DNA from: Dipteris shenzhenensis
Lineage: Eukaryota > Polypodiophyta > Polypodiopsida > Gleicheniales
DNA: 64,000 bases
Assembly (NCBI GenBank): GCA_047967505.1
Contig: CM106538.1
Reading direction: 5' to 3' (one strand)
A program made the position numbers and the translations under genes. Below are positions 1 to 9,546 of the stretch, in pieces. Position 1 is the stretch's first letter. Every line of letters begins with the position of its first letter. The notes below the pieces were generated by a model. The model ran no database searches. It had not been told where the DNA came from and saw only the letters and a list, made by a program, of their open reading frames with translations.

Positions 1-1290
1 AGGTCCACTAATATTTTGTGATTGCTGCTGTGAATTCTATGCAACATTACCATTTTGTGCATCTACATCATCAATCACATTTACTAGTTTATACCAGCTG
101 CTCATCTCATAAAAAACATCTCTGCTCACTGTAAACTTACGAGTAGAAGGGTTATAGCATCTATACCCTTTCTGCTGCAAACAATAACCAATAAAGATGC
201 ACTTCTCAGCTTTTGGATCCAACTTGGATCTCAACTCATCTGGCACATGAACATAGGCAATGCAACCAAAAACTTTCAAATGAGAAATATCTGGTTTCCT
301 ACCAGTATACCTCTCCTATGGTGTCATGCCATGTATTGTTGTAGTGGGAGTCCTATTCATTATGTAGACTACTATAGCAACTGCTTTAGCCCAATAATAG
401 TCTGGCATGTCTTTTTCGTTGAGCATGGCACAAGATACCTCTCCAATATGGGTGCTCTTCCTTTCTGCAAGTCCATTTTGGTGTGGGGTATGACTACATG
501 AATATTGATGCTTTATGCCATGCTCCTACAGGAAACTTGCAAAATCATTTGAGAGGTACTCTCCCCCTCCATTTGACCTTAGGCATTTTATTTGCAGGCC
601 TATTTCTTTTTCAACCATAGCTTTAAAAGCTTTGAAATGCCCAAACACTTCACTTTTCTTTTTCATAAAATACACCCAAAATTTTCTGCGATAGTCATCA
701 ATAAAAGTGACAAAATAATGATAGCCTCCAATAGATACAGCTTTAGTAGTCCACACATCACAGTGGATTAATTCCAATGGCCTCTTACTCTCTTGAACAT
801 GTCTAGGAAATGGTTTCCTTGCCTGTTTTCCAAATTGACAGGCTTCACATACCTTATGCATTTCTGCAACCTTGAACTTAGGCAATCATGCAACAACATC
901 TTGGGCCTGCATTAATTCAAGTCACTGTACATTAACATGACCAATGCATTTATGCCAGATATCAATATCTGCAACTACACCGGTCCCATGTACAAACATT
1001 GCTACACTCAATTTAGGCATGTCTGCATCCAACGTAAACATTTTGCCCTTCTTCTTCCATTTTGCTATCAAGCGACCTTTATTTTTCATATCCTCAACAT
1101 AGCATCCATGAGGATTAAATCTAACCTACAAGCCCTCTCAACCATTTGACCAACAGAATCCAGGTTCTTGGTGATATTCGGGACATGAAATGCATCAGAC
1201 AGGTATTTCTTTTTCCCATCCTACATAGACAAAGGAATTTTACCAATCTACACAATAGGATGTGCAATATCATCTCCAGCCTCCACAAAT
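1..1290 (-). pseudogene. pol: Copia A1 integrase region, decayed
   Basis: Integrase joins the cDNA to chromosomal DNA. The zinc-binding pre-integrase part (CEACQFGKQ) lies near 840-870 and the core begins with LELIHCDVW near 760. The second catalytic Asp is Asn: the motif reads SNGGGEYLS with the Asn codon at 571-573, while copies D and F keep Asp. The Glu of NGLAERK is present near 465. The C-terminal part continues through a GYCLQQKGYRCYNPS block at about 165-215. Several in-frame stops interrupt it. RT is outside the window. Confidence 0.9.
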
Positions 1291-2388
1291 CATGGTCTTT
1301 CAATTTTCCTTACATCCTGCATCCATTCTGCATGACCCACCATGTGGTTTGATGCACCCGAGTCAACATACCACACATCATTGCTTTCTTCTGCACTTGT
1401 CACATAATTGGTCATGTGCTGCACCATAAACAAATGCTCATCTCTATCATCACCCTGTCTACTAGAATATGCATAATTGCCTTGCTGCGATTTTCCATTC
1501 ATGATGTCATTTATCTTTTTGTGGCAGTCTTTAGCCATATGACCCATTTTACCATAGTCGTAGCATTCAACATTGTTGTTTGCATTTTGGCCTCTCTGCC
1601 ATCCATCACGACCTCTTTGGCTCCCCCTGCCTCTAAAGTTACCACATCCTCCTCCATAGCTGGTCTTCTTGAATTTGTTGCATATTTTGATTTCTGCCAC
1701 AGCCTTTAGATTAGCCTGCTCTACCTCTGCCTCTACCTCTTCTAGCATTTGAGTAGAAGATAGCTTCTTTTGAAGTTCCTCCTGAAGAAGATGCACCACT
1801 ATTTCTCTCCTCTTCAGCAATTAGAAGATCAATCAACTCCCCAAAATCAGGATAATTCTCATAGACGGCAATGGATGTGCAAAACTTTGCATAATCCTTT
1901 CCTAGACCATTCAAGGTCATAGAAACTAAATCATCATCTTCCACTGGTGACCCAATGGAAGCAAGTGCATCTACAATCTTCTTCACCTTAATGTGGTAGT
2001 CATTGATGCTGATATTTTCTCTCTGCACATTATGCAACTCGTGCTTGAGTTGTATTTTCTTGGCTTGTGTATTTGTGCTATACATTTTTGTCAAAGTATC
2101 CCATGCCTCCTTCGGCGTGCTTGCATCTTGAATATGCACAATCATAGAATCTGAAATATTGATACACAGCGAGTACATAACTTTTTTGGCTCTCTCATGC
2201 TAGCCTTTAAATGCTTGCAACTCCTATTGATTGGGACCATTAGGAATAATTGGTTCGTGTTCAGCTCCAGTAATGAACTCCCAATAGCCTTTTCCCTTGA
2301 GGAAATTTATCATTCTAAATTTCCATGCTGGGAAGTTGTTCTTGTCAAGCTTTTCAGTGACTATCTATGAAAGAGCATCAAACGCCAT
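1290..2388 (-). pseudogene. gag: Copia A1 gag and protease, decayed
   Basis: Gag forms the particle; the protease matures the polyprotein. The likely start is the ATG at 2388 (MAFDALS), equivalent to MASDSLS in copy D. The eighth codon is TAG where copy D has CAG. A gag core follows to about 1820, then a frameshift near 1700-1820 and a Gly/Arg-rich stretch. The zinc knuckle reads CYDYGKMGHMAKDC, with the second Cys changed to Tyr. The protease site WYVDSGASNHM keeps its catalytic Asp, near 1350. A stop follows soon after at about 1290. Confidence 0.9.
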
Positions 2389-2879
2389 TACAGAACACTG
2401 CAAAAATATTATGTCACTACAAAAAACCTAACTTTTGCCTCACAAGGGCAAATCTGCAAAACTGACGAAAGTGGTATTTGACCACACAATCACTTCCTAG
2501 TGACGATTTTGCATCAACAGGCAATAAGAATGATTATGTCACTCCCAATATCTCTGTGCACAGGCATACGATGCAATTTTTGCGGCAACTTTTCACCGAC
2601 TTGCAAAACAGTGGTCGCATAGCAAAAACAGGGCACTTTTCTAAGTGCGTGTGAAAAACTTCTACCACCAAAACGCCCCGAAATGGCCCCCGCAGCATAT
2701 ACTACCCTCTTACCACACCGCAAAGGGTGTCCCAATCTGAGACAGTGCACTCTTGCACTTTTTGGCTATGCTACCTGCTGAGATTTGCTCCCAAACTCGA
2801 AAAAGGAAAGCAACACTGATCCTCTTACCAAGACACCGTGAACTTGGTTTGCTTTCTTGAGCTCTTTACCACAAACCGA

Positions 2880-2891
2880 GCTCTAATACCA
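2880..2891 (-). other. Primer-binding site of copia A1
   Basis: The minus strand reads TGGTATTAGAGC directly after the LTR end. This differs at one base from TGGTATCAGAGC, the usual complement of the plant initiator-tRNA-Met 3' end. It fixes the orientation of the element. Confidence 0.9.
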
Positions 2892-3250
2892 TGTGAAGAG
2901 ATTGGGAGAGAAGTAAAGAGTCTCACTTGTAGCTTTCTCACATACACAATGGGGGAATACACACAAAGGTGGAGGCTGAAAACAGTTTTCCTCTTCTCAG
3001 TTGTGAAAGCAAAAAAGAACTCTCTCTTAGTACAAAAGGAATAGGTGAACCCTATATGTGGGTCTCAAACCAAACTCAGCTAACCTAGGTGGCAGACTAA
3101 CTGAGCCACTAACTAGAGTACATAGAGATAGCTGTCATCCAGCTATTATTCATGGGTGGTGTACCAACCACATTTGCAGCTAACAAGTCGATGACATAAA
3201 TGCACAATAGTCACCCTGGCATATCACGAGTGGAGCTCGATATCTCAATA
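2892..3250 (-). repeat. 5' LTR of copia A1
   Basis: About 359 bp. On the minus strand it starts TATTGAGATATCGAGC (other copies start TGTTGAG) and ends CTCTTCACA directly before the primer-binding site. It matches by eye the LTRs at 7176, 16192, 26655 and 30395. It should carry promoter and polyadenylation signals, but no strong TATA box is visible. Confidence 0.93.
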
Positions 3251-3733
3251 AAGGGAGTGATGGAATAAGGGCATAAGGGAATGGAGGGAAGATACGGAAC
3301 AAGGGCATGAGGATCCTTTCCCTTTACCTATAGCGTGGGTGCGGGCGGGCGACGAGTGTGGGTGGCGATTGTGCCGAGAGTGGATGGGCGATTTCATGGG
3401 CAAGCGACAAGCACTTGTGGTGATTGCACCATCGGGTAGGCGATGGCAGGTGGGCATTAGCGAGACATCGATGAGCGATGGAGATGGTGGGTGATGGTGG
3501 AAGGAATTTTTGGCGATGGCGGGTTGTGGCGATGGCGATGGGGAATGCCAAAATTTTTGAACATAAATCGATGCAATAGCAAGGAGGATGAGAAATCGAT
3601 GTTGTGGCAAGTGATGGACATTAACATCGATGAAAATTTTGATTGACGGAAATTTCAGAGCGGGAGGGAGGGAGAGAGAGAAGTTGGAAGAAATTCAGAT
3701 AGAAAACCAAGTAGAAGTACCAAGTAGAAGTAT
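3251..3733. other. Low-complexity G-rich stretch, no gene recognised
   Basis: Bases 3300-3610 are rich in variations of GGCGATGG on the plus strand, followed by a short GGGA/GA-rich run at 3655-3685. ORFs on the minus strand here are His/Pro/Ser-rich by-products of that composition. A similar GATGG/GGTGGGG texture occurs at 20400-21100. Confidence 0.6.
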
Positions 3734-4303
3734 ATGCTCCTCGGTGAAATATTTGATGTGAAGGGCTCACAATCCTCAATGTCTACATATTCCAATGTAG
3801 AACTATATACATTTGTGTCTCATACTATTCGATTAATAATTGCTCAATCTCCAATTAAAATAATTGAGACACCCAAGTCTGCATCAAAGACTTTTGAGGA
3901 AGTAGAGACTCAATATGCTCCCAATCCATCACAGCCTTTGAAGGAGTCTACTCTCGAAGCATCACAATCGAGTCCAAGTGCCACAAAAGTTGAGATTCAA
4001 CATACCCCCGAGGAGTATAAACCCAAAGCATCAAAAGAGACTCCACTCATGAAAGTAGAGACTCAATCTACGGCCAAAGAATCATACCATTTTGGGGAGT
4101 CTACGCCCAAAGCATCCCACCAAAGTCCACAAGTGGAAGTAGATACTCATTCTACACCATGGGCATCACATCCTCCCGAGGAGTCTATGCCCAAGGAATC
4201 ACCATCTACCCCACACTCAAAAGTAAAGATTCAATATATGCCTGGGGAATCACAACCTCCATTTAAATCTATGCCTGTTGTCTCTATGCCAATATGGACT
4301 TAG
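3734..4303 (+). CDS. Hypothetical repeat protein, 189 aa, Pro/Ser/Glu/Lys-rich
   Basis: I do not recognise this protein. From about residue 48 it consists of about five degenerate units of 23-28 residues with the theme PKxSxxxPxxKVETQxTPxES. The third position of the theme varies freely while Pro, Ser and Glu are kept. No signal peptide or membrane segment is evident. A related stretch, reverse-oriented and more decayed, appears at about 26150-26290, which suggests the ORF belongs to a dispersed repeat. It may be part of an unknown mobile element or simply a coding-looking tandem repeat. Start codon and expression are unproven. Confidence 0.35.
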   Translation: MLLGEIFDVKGSQSSMSTYSNVELYTFVSHTIRLIIAQSPIKIIETPKSASKTFEEVETQYAPNPSQPLKESTLEASQSSPSATKVEIQHTPEEYKPKASKETPLMKVETQSTAKESYHFGESTPKASHQSPQVEVDTHSTPWASHPPEESMPKESPSTPHSKVKIQYMPGESQPPFKSMPVVSMPIWT

Positions 4304-4329
4304 GTAGTACAGACAGAGGCAGTCAATAG

Positions 4330-5793
4330 AGCGAGCGAGAAAAAGCGAGCAAGCCCAAAAAAGCGAGCGGCAAAGAAAGAATCTAAGTTTTTTATAAAAT
4401 AATTGCTTGAAGTATAAAGTATTCAAAAGAGTGGTTATGTGTCACATTTCTTGAAATTGAGTAGTCTAAAGTTAAGGACTATTGTAACATGACCCCATTT
4501 GGGTTTGGCAATTATCTTGGGGGGTCACTCATAAACATGTAACATACCACTTTTGTGCATTGAGGGGTATTTTTTAGTGGGGGGACTTACATGTTGTTTG
4601 TGTGCATGAGGGGATTTATAAAATAGCAACTTAATGTAATTTATATATGTAGATATTTTAAAATATAGACACATACATGGGTTCAACCATTTACATGACA
4701 AAATGTAAATTGCAAGAATAGGGGTAATTTTTTATACATGCTTGCTTGCACATGCTTTGTGGTTTTATGAAGAGTGATCCCCAGAGTGTAATTAAAAGGT
4801 AGAGGATGTTAAATTTTGGTTTTTTTTTTGCCAAAATAGACAGTGTCTTCTCGCTCCCCATTATGAGAAACCTTGCTTTAAACTTGGTGCAAAAAATTGG
4901 ACAAAATCTCACAAAATTCATATTCTGACGCACACAATTTTTTCAGATGGTGCAAAAAGGCATGATATTGATCTAAATCATGCCTTGTCATTTGATTTGA
5001 TATATAACATTATGCCATTTATATTTGACAATAAAAAGATATAGGGATGTTAAAAACTCATCTTTTGGGCCAAAAAAATCATATGTTGACATCTTGCAAA
5101 AATATAGGGATGTGAAAATAACGCGCTCCCTGTTTTGGCCCAAAAGAGAGCATTTTCACATCCTTGTATCTTTTGATTTACAAGTCCAAACAGGGTCATG
5201 TTACATATCAAATCAAATGGCAAGGTGTACTTTAGATGATTATCATGTCTTTGTGCACCATCTAGTAAAATTTAATGCACCAAAATATGAATTTGTGGTT
5301 AATTTGTTGCATTGGTTAGATTAGTGGGAGCTAAGAATAAATCATTAGGGAAGGATATTTTTCCAATAACAAAGAAACATGGGTTTCATTCCAAGAGTGA
5401 ACAGAGTTAAAAAAGCTAAGCATTTACATATGCATGGAATCTAAACTAATCCATGCAAGGAGTCCTTGGAAACACCCCACCTATGTGAAAGGTTGCATTG
5501 ATGATCTCAATCACTCTAGTGGAAAGAGAGAACTTGATTGCAGTTACTGTAGGGTTTGTCTTTAATACAAACAATGAATTAGAAATTGAACATACAAACT
5601 ATCTCATGGATGATGTGAAATTAGTGTTAGTGGATTAGAAAGTTATATGCATATTTAAACTTCTAGCATTGAGGAAGCATATGGACTTTTGAATAAGTTA
5701 TTATCTTTTGCTACTAAAATGGGAAATTTATAAATCTTTTATTTTTTTTTATTGCTCACTTTTTTTGGCTCGCTTGCTTTTTGTCGCTTGCCT
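4330..5793. repeat. Pair of about 65-bp inverted repeats enclosing 1.3 kb
   Basis: The left arm (4330-4398) contains AGCGAGCAAGCCCAAAAAAG followed by an A-rich and TTTATAAA end. The right arm (5727-5793) is its reverse complement with roughly 80 percent agreement by eye, including the ending. The enclosed DNA is AT-rich, has no convincing ORF and contains the foldback at 4911-5294. This could be a non-autonomous DNA transposon with subterminal inverted repeats. No target-site duplication was identified. I see no genes in the rest of the interval. Confidence 0.5.
4911..5294. repeat. Imperfect palindrome (foldback), about 385 bp
   Basis: The left arm (about 4911-5075) and right arm (about 5130-5294) are reverse complements at perhaps 75-80 percent by eye. 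Shared blocks include the CAAATTCATATT-like outer end, CATTTGATTTGATAT, and GATGT..AAAA..CTCTTTTGGGCC near the centre. The two strands of the loop also share an AATATAGGGATGT block. Transcribed, it would form a long hairpin. Confidence 0.65.
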
Positions 5794-5887
5794 TTTGGTA
5801 ATCCTCGTACAGAATGTGTATGTAGAGTAGCGGCAAAGCTCCGCTTGTACTTGCGTAAGGCTAGAAATAATCCCTCTTAGAAATCCA

Positions 5888-6085
5888 ACTTGCATGTTCT
5901 ACATGCAAGTTCTACATATACGATTCCTACGTCCAACTCCTACATGCAAGTTCTACATGCAACTCCTACATGCAAGTTCTACATGCAACTTGTACATGCA
6001 TGTTCTACATGCAAGTTCTACATGCAACTCCTACATGCAACTCCTACATGCAACTTCTACATGCAATTCCTACATGCGAGTCCTA
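5888..6085. repeat. 13-bp minisatellite, about 15 copies
   Basis: The unit is close to TTCTACATGCAAC, with TCCTACATGCAAG variants; the middle copies at 5940-6070 are most regular. Because 13 is not a multiple of 3, three units give a 13-codon cycle in every frame. That creates overlapping Met/His/Cys/Tyr-rich ORFs that should not be taken as genes. Confidence 0.9.
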
Positions 6086-6172
6086 TCTGTAGGTGACAAA
6101 AAGCCTTGGAACCCTGCATACTAAGAAAACCCTGCTCTTCTTGCAGAAGCCATGGGAAAGAGCCAACATTTG
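6073..6172 (+). repeat. Dispersed repeat, copy 1 (inverted relative to 26285-26372)
   Basis: The block CTGTAGGTGACAAAAAGCCT through AGAAGCCATGGGAAAGAGCC reappears as its reverse complement at 26285-26372. Together with the related repeat-ORF sequences at 3734-4303 and 26150-26290, it suggests two inverted copies of one larger repeat family. The right side to 6500 holds no recognisable gene. Confidence 0.6.
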
Positions 6173-6501
6173 GTGCTACTGTCAGGGCGACTAGCATCTC
6201 AAGTAATAAGTAAACATACACAGGTATGTGTAAAAAACAAACTACTTTGAACTTTCACAAACATAACACTCAAGGGCAAGGAGAGTAAAATTTTTTCCAA
6301 CTCTAGCCAAACATATCAACCCCAAGCATCAACCTTGGGTTACTACCTTAATAATTTTCTTTATTTCTTTAAAAGAAGCCACTTGATAAAGAATCAAGCT
6401 AGGTAGTGGACATGAATGCATAGAGCTTGTAATTTTGATCATTTCACCTTTTTGTAGAAGAGCAAACCGAGCTAACCATGAAAAGTTGTGACTCGGGAAG
6501 A

Positions 6502-6543
6502 GTTTAGGGTTTAACCCTAAACCTACACCCATTTCCTATAAAA
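6502..6543 (+). promoter_or_regulatory. Telo-box palindrome plus TATA box (putative promoter)
   Basis: GTTTAGGGTT (6502-6511) and its exact reverse complement AACCCTAAAC (6513-6522) flank one base. This gives two opposed plant telo-box-like motifs. TATAAAA follows at 6537-6543, then a C/T-rich stretch and an ATG at 6615. This layout resembles plant core promoters (telo-box, TATA, pyrimidine patch), but transcription is inferred. Confidence 0.4.
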
Positions 6544-6614
6544 ACCCACCCCACCCCCTCATTCTTCATCTTTCACATCTTGCCTCCATCCTCTTCCCCA
6601 CCATTCCGAGCCCT

Positions 6615-7139
6615 ATGCAAGACACTCCTCCCTCTCCATCGACCGCCACCCTAATCCCATCCTCACACGGTGAGTTACTTCGAGCCCCATCTCACAGCAG
6701 TGATAACCTAGCCATCCACCCATCGTCCATTCATCCTCAACAATCCCGTTACATTGAGAAAGATTTGGAGAGCGTTCAGGTGACCATCTCTTCCTCCCTT
6801 TGGATTTCTGTCAGTTTTCCATCCGTCACGTTTTTTTCTTTTTTTCTTTTTTCCCCCTCCCCCTCCACCATTCCCCTCTCCACCACCATCCCCTCCATTT
6901 CCCCCCCCTTCCCCCCCGCCCCCCCGCCTCCATCTCCACCAACCCCCCCTCTCTCCACCACCCCGCCTCCACCCTCCACCCCCAACACCACCCCCTCCCC
7001 CCCCAATCTTCTCAATGGCCTTGTTCGATCTTGCTTAGTTGGAGAGCGGGATCATCTTGTAGCCTCTCTATTTGAAGCACCTTTTGAATTTTGTTTGAAG
7101 CAAGTCCCATGTGGCTCGCTCTTCTACTATAAGGTCTAG
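6615..7139 (+). CDS. Hypothetical ORF, 174 aa, Ser/Pro-rich low complexity
   Basis: This is the first ATG after the TATA-like sequence at 6537. The N-terminal 70 residues are Ser/His-rich and the middle (about 75-135) is Pro/Ser/Thr-rich because the DNA is a long C-run tract (6840-7010). No domain is recognised. A G|GTGAGT splice-donor-like site near 6670 could make this a first exon. It stops 36 bp before the LTR of copia A2 at 7176, so downstream parts could have been displaced. It is equally likely to be a chance ORF in C-rich DNA. Confidence 0.25.
   Translation: MQDTPPSPSTATLIPSSHGELLRAPSHSSDNLAIHPSSIHPQQSRYIEKDLESVQVTISSSLWISVSFPSVTFFSFFLFSPSPSTIPLSTTIPSISPPFPPAPPPPSPPTPPLSTTPPPPSTPNTTPSPPNLLNGLVRSCLVGERDHLVASLFEAPFEFCLKQVPCGSLFYYKV
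6840..7010. repeat. C-rich low-complexity tract
   Basis: There are many runs of 5-8 C on the plus strand, broken by A/T. The minus strand therefore has closely spaced G runs compatible with G-quadruplexes. A reverse-strand Gly-rich ORF here is only a by-product. Confidence 0.8.
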
Positions 7140-7175
7140 GTACCATTCAGATGCTTCATTAGTTAAGGCCATGGG

Positions 7176-7406
7176 TGTTGAGATATTGAGCTCCACTCGT
7201 GATATGCTAGGGTGACTGTTGTGCATTTATGTCACCGACTTGTTAGTTGCAGATGCGGTTGGTACACCGCCCATGAATAATAGCTGGATGACAGCTATCT
7301 TTATGTACTCTAGTTAGTGGCTTAGTTAGTATGCCACCTAGCTTAGCTGAGTTAGGTTTGAGACCCATATATAGGGTTCACCTATTCCTTTTGTACTAAG
7401 AGAGAG
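7176..7406 (+). repeat. Truncated 5' LTR of copia A2
   Basis: Starts TGTTGAGATATTGAGCTCC and matches the family-A LTR for about 231 bp up to CTAAGAGAGAG. It then jumps into gag sequence (CCTATGGAGGAGG). The LTR 3' part, the primer-binding site and the gag N-terminus are deleted. Confidence 0.9.
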
Positions 7407-7542
7407 TCCTATGGAGGAGGACGTGGTAACTTTAGAGGCAAGGGGAGCCAAAGAGGTCGTGGTGGATGCTCGGTGGATGGCAGAGAGGCCAAAATGCAAA
7501 CAACAATGTTGAATGCTACTACTGTGCTAGAATGGGTCATAT
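7407..7542 (+). pseudogene. gag: Copia A2 gag fragment, left of the copia-B insertion
   Basis: The Gly/Arg-rich stretch and the first half of the zinc knuckle (CYYCARMGHI) are present. The reading stops at CATAT (7538-7542), where copia-B begins. A small duplication of GGTGGATG-type sequence shifts the frame near 7465. The knuckle continues after copia-B at 13351 with MAKDCYK. Confidence 0.85.
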
Positions 7543-7712
7543 TGAGAATGCTCTCAACGGAAGCAAGAATGGAAGAGGGAGAGAGAGAAACAGAGAGCCA
7601 CACAAGTTTTGGTGAGTGTAGAACACCCTAATCTTCTTTTTCATTCATTTATATATGTGTTTGAGTATTGTACATAACCACGGTAAAGGCACAGTGACCT
7701 TTAACCACCACA
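7543..7712 (-). repeat. 3' LTR of copia-B
   Basis: 170 bp. On the element strand it starts TGTGGTGG and ends GCATTCTCA. A TATATAAA motif lies at 7648-7655 (minus strand). Confidence 0.95.
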
Positions 7713-7727
7713 ATCTCCCACTTAAAG
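7713..7727 (-). other. Polypurine tract of copia-B
   Basis: The minus strand reads CTTTAAGTGGGAGAT directly before the 3' LTR. This is the expected place and composition for the plus-strand DNA primer. Confidence 0.8.
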
Positions 7728-7759
7728 AACAATGTGCCTTTCAAGGAGAACAACCAGTG

Positions 7760-9525
7760 AGCATACTATCCAATGCCCATCAATACACGACAATACTCAA
7801 ACTGCTGACTAGGTAGACTCTTCGTCAGCATATCTGTAGAGTTATCATCTGTATGAGCCTTGACAAGCTCTATGCGCTTATCCTCAAGTACCTCTCTGAT
7901 GAAATGGTACCTGATCTCAATGTGTTTGGTCTTTGCATGAAAGACCGGATTCTGTGCTAGCTAAATAGCACTCATGGAATCACTATGCAATGTTGGTACA
8001 CCTGTATGAATCCCCATATCTCCCACTAGCCGATCAAGCCATATAGCCTCCTTGCAACCCTCTCTGGCTGCAACATACTTAGCCTCTGTGGTAGACAAAG
8101 CAACGCACTTCTGTGCACGAGACATCCACGACACTACACCACCTACAAAGATGAACACATAACCAGAAGTGGATCTCCTACTATCCACATGCCTTGCATA
8201 GTCTGAATCTATGTACGCAAGTACACGCATGTCTCCTCTACCAAAGCAGATGCACATCTCCTTGGTACCCTTCATGTACCTCATGATGCACTTAATTGCC
8301 TCCCAATGCCTCTTTCTTGGATTAGCCATATACCGGCTAACAACTCCCACTGCAAATGCAATGTCTGGTCTAGTAGCTATCATAGCATACATAAGACTCC
8401 CAACTGCTGATCCAGAAGGAACCTTGGCCATCATGGCCCTCTCCTCATCTGATTTGGGACTATCTGTATGACTCAGTTTCACATATGGAGGCAATGGAGT
8501 ACTCACTGCCTTCCCCCCCTCCATATTGAAACGCTGCAATACTTTTGTAACATACTCTTTTTGTGAAAGCCAAAGGAGTTTCCTACTCCGATCACACATG
8601 ATGCGCATACCATGAATATGACCTGCAAGTCCCAAATCCTTCATATCAAAGGCCTCATGCAACTTGTCCTTTAATGCATCTAGCTCATAAGTATTCTTGC
8701 TAGCCAATAGCATATCATCCACATATAGTGCCAGGATTATCAGGCTATTATCCTTAGCCCTTTTAGTGTAGAGGCAGTGATCAATTTCACTCCTTCTAAA
8801 ACCCTGGGACCAAATGAAAGCATCAAGCTTCTAATACCATTCTCTAGGCACTTGCTTAAGACCATAGAGACTCTTCTTCATCTTGAAAACTAAATGCTCT
8901 TTGCCCTTTTCTTCAAAGCCTTTCGGCTGCACCATGTAAATTTCCTCATGCAAATCCCCATGCAAGAAAGCTGTCTTGACATCCATCTGCATAAGCTCCA
9001 TATCCTCTGATGCCACTAGTCCAGGCATGCATCTAAGTGTGGTCATCTTCACAACCGGAGAGAATATCTCATCAAAGTCCACACCCTCTCTTGCTTGAAT
9101 CCTTTAGCGACCAAACAGGCCTTGTACCTGGGCACATCTTCACCTGTGACCTTCATCTTGTAGACCCATTTACATGGCAATGCTTTCTTTCCATGTGCCA
9201 AAGAAACCAAGTCCCAAGTCTTATTCTTCATAAGTGAACTCATCTCTGATTGCATAGCATACTCCCACTTGCATTGATCCTCGCACATCATAGCCTCTCT
9301 GTAGCAAGAAGGCTCCCCGCAATCAGTAAGCATCACATAGTCTACCCGTGGAACAAACCTATCAGGCGGTCTAGACACTCTAGATGATCTTCTCAATGGC
9401 ATTTTAGCTTGCTGTCCCACTTGCATATCAGCCACATTTGGCTCATCGTTTTCACCAATAGATGATCCATCATCTACCCTTGATTGCATACCTGTGGGAG
9501 TATTTGGTGGTACCATTTCTTGCAC
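7760..9525 (-). pseudogene. pol: Copia-B reverse transcriptase and RNase H
   Basis: The RT start block (RRSSRVSRPPDRFVPRVDY ... WVYKMKVTG) is at 9525-9049 and the AFLHGDLHEEIYMVQPKGF block is in another frame at 9082-8831. The catalytic YVDD is intact at about 8715-8726. RNase H follows (AYIDSDYARHVDSRRSTSGY, CVALSTTEAKYVAA, LHSDSMSAI) to 7961. After a stop, NPVFHAKTKHIEIRYHFIRE runs on to about 7760. At least two frameshifts and one stop separate the pieces, so no full pol could be made. Confidence 0.92.
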
Positions 9526-9546
9526 ATTTGGTGCATGGACAGCTTG

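Larger units (their letters stand above)
1..3250 (-). mobile_element. Ty1/copia retrotransposon, family A copy A1 (5' LTR, gag, protease, integrase; cut by left window edge)
   Basis: Read on the minus strand, this is an LTR, a tRNA-iMet-type primer-binding site, an untranslated leader, then gag, aspartic protease and integrase in copia order. RT and RNase H should lie beyond base 1. Related copies of the same family are at 7176-16542 (A2), 26491-30394 (D), 30395-32275 (E) and 32275-33480 (F), so many mutations can be recognised by comparison. Several stops and frameshifts break the frame, so it is a non-coding fossil. Confidence 0.93.

Noticed and set aside
3245-3610. His/Pro/Ser-rich minus-strand ORFs
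   Set aside because: By-product of the GGCGATGG-type low-complexity sequence, with two overlapping frames open at once.
5890-6124. Two overlapping Met/His/Cys-rich ORFs
   Set aside because: Produced by the 13-bp minisatellite, which yields similar peptides in different frames.
6776-7015. Gly/Glu-rich ORF on the minus strand
   Set aside because: Complement of the C-run tract; composition only.
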